Below, one piece after another: positions 5,262 to 6,026 of a stretch of DNA of 6,026 nucleotides. Under the pieces are notes generated by a model. The model worked only from the letters and a program-made list of their open reading frames with translations, did not search any database and was not told where the DNA came from. The DNA comes from Bacillota bacterium. GTDB taxonomy: Bacteria; Bacillota; Clostridia; Acetivibrionales; DSM-1351. A program made the position numbers and the translations under genes. Position 1 is the stretch's first letter; every line of letters begins with the position of its first letter. The stretch lies in contig JAEWAX010000012.1 of NCBI GenBank assembly GCA_023391425.1, positions 1 through 6,026 of the forward strand, given 5' to 3'.

Positions 5262-6026
5262 ATGGATAAAGAGATTTTAAGTTCACAAAAAATGGGTACA
5301 ATGCCTATCGGTAAATTACTTGCAAGTATGTCTGTTCCCGCGATGTTGTCAATGCTTGTGCAGTCACTATATAACGTTGTAGACAGTTATTTTGTATCAA
5401 AGCTTAGTAAAGAAGCCTTTGAGGCAGTATCTATTGCATTTCCAATGCAGTTACTCGTTTTCGCTTTTGCCATTGGTGTTGGTATTGGAACGAATTCACT
5501 TGTTGCCAGAAAACTAGGTGAGGGAAAAGTTGATGAAGCCACAGTTACGGCACGTACAGGCTTATTTTTGGCAATTATAAATGCAGTTATATTTGCCGTA
5601 ATAGGTTTAGTTTTTTCAGGACACTTTATATCAATGTTTTCAGATAATCCTGAAGTTGTATCCTTGGGTACTACTTATTTGACTATTGTAACAGCTTGTT
5701 CTACCGGAATGTTTATTGAAATTGTTTGCTCAAAAACCTTACAGGCTACCGGAAATATGATAATACCCATGTTTTCACAGTTAATAGGAGCTATCTTAAA
5801 TATAATTCTAAATCCGATATTAATTTTTGGCCTATTAGGCTTACCGAAGCTTGGTATAGCTGGATCTGCTGTCGCAACTGTTATTAGTCAGCTAACCTCA
5901 ATGTCTTATGTAATTATAATGCTAAACGTAAAAAACCATGATATTCATCTAACTTTACGAGGTTTAAAGGTTAAGAAAGAAAATGTAATTGCCATATACA
6001 AGGTAGGATTTCCTACAATAGTAATG
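5262..6026 (+). CDS. MATE-family multidrug/cation efflux transporter (N-terminal part, runs off the window)
   Basis: The 255 codons present are the first half of a protein that normally has about 450 residues and 12 membrane helices. MATE carriers in the cytoplasmic membrane expel drugs or other organic cations using a sodium or proton gradient. Recognisable features are the helix 1 segment SMSVPAMLSMLVQSLYNVVD (about 22-41) with the Y-N-x-x-D pattern typical of the family, IGVGIGTNSLVARKLGEG (71-88), LQATGN (160-165) near the end of the first lobe, and GIAGSAVATVISQ (198-210). Six hydrophobic helices fit the first MATE lobe, and the short cytoplasmic stretch after about residue 222 leads into helix 7. 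The frame is intact with no stop to the window edge. The gene has its own promoter and reads away from the intron relics. The substrate cannot be inferred. Confidence 0.93.
   Translation, partial: MDKEILSSQKMGTMPIGKLLASMSVPAMLSMLVQSLYNVVDSYFVSKLSKEAFEAVSIAFPMQLLVFAFAIGVGIGTNSLVARKLGEGKVDEATVTARTGLFLAIINAVIFAVIGLVFSGHFISMFSDNPEVVSLGTTYLTIVTACSTGMFIEIVCSKTLQATGNMIIPMFSQLIGAILNIILNPILIFGLLGLPKLGIAGSAVATVISQLTSMSYVIIMLNVKNHDIHLTLRGLKVKKENVIAIYKVGFPTIVM

Overview
The window is AT-rich, with clostridial-type ribosome-binding sites (AGGAGG or AAGGAGG), sigma-A-like promoters and a tRNA with encoded CCA. It looks like a low-GC Firmicute, most likely of class Clostridia. That placement rests on composition and gene style only, and I do not name a species.

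Layout, left to right. Positions 1-233 hold a long hairpin (99-145) that fits a terminator for the first gene. Positions 234-2054 (minus) encode a secreted protein with two LamG-like (concanavalin-type) domains and a C-terminal bacterial Ig-like domain. After an AT-rich spacer with its promoter comes an AraC-family regulator (2312-3193, minus). The regulator's own promoter carries a direct repeat spaced exactly 21 bp. Next on the minus strand is a GNAT acetyltransferase (3345-3785), preceded by two very small ORFs (3821-3895 and 3892-4062) that overlap by ATGA. A good promoter at 4137-4166 could drive the small ORFs and the acetyltransferase together.

Positions 4171 to about 4632 (minus) are a decayed group II intron fragment. 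It includes the start of its reverse transcriptase, which has a TTG start and strong ribosome-binding site, a frameshift and then truncation. A complete tRNA-Leu(CAA) at 4767-4853 (plus) follows, ending directly in a strong intrinsic terminator. Immediately after the terminator, about 4889-5000 (plus) is a 5' piece of group II intron RNA in the opposite orientation. The rest of the spacer carries a clear promoter and a two-part hairpin leading into a MATE-family efflux transporter (5262 to beyond the window end, plus).

The genes do not form one pathway. The LamG protein and the AraC regulator are neighbours on one strand and could be functionally linked, but nothing in the sequence proves it. 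The acetyltransferase and the MATE transporter are ordinary accessory genes. The most unusual structure is the tRNA-Leu gene lying between two oppositely oriented intron relics, which suggests an old insertion followed by inversion or independent decay. I see no convincing wholly new system; the items most worth checking are the intron-tRNA arrangement, the AraC promoter repeats, the small overlapping ORFs and the MATE leader hairpin.
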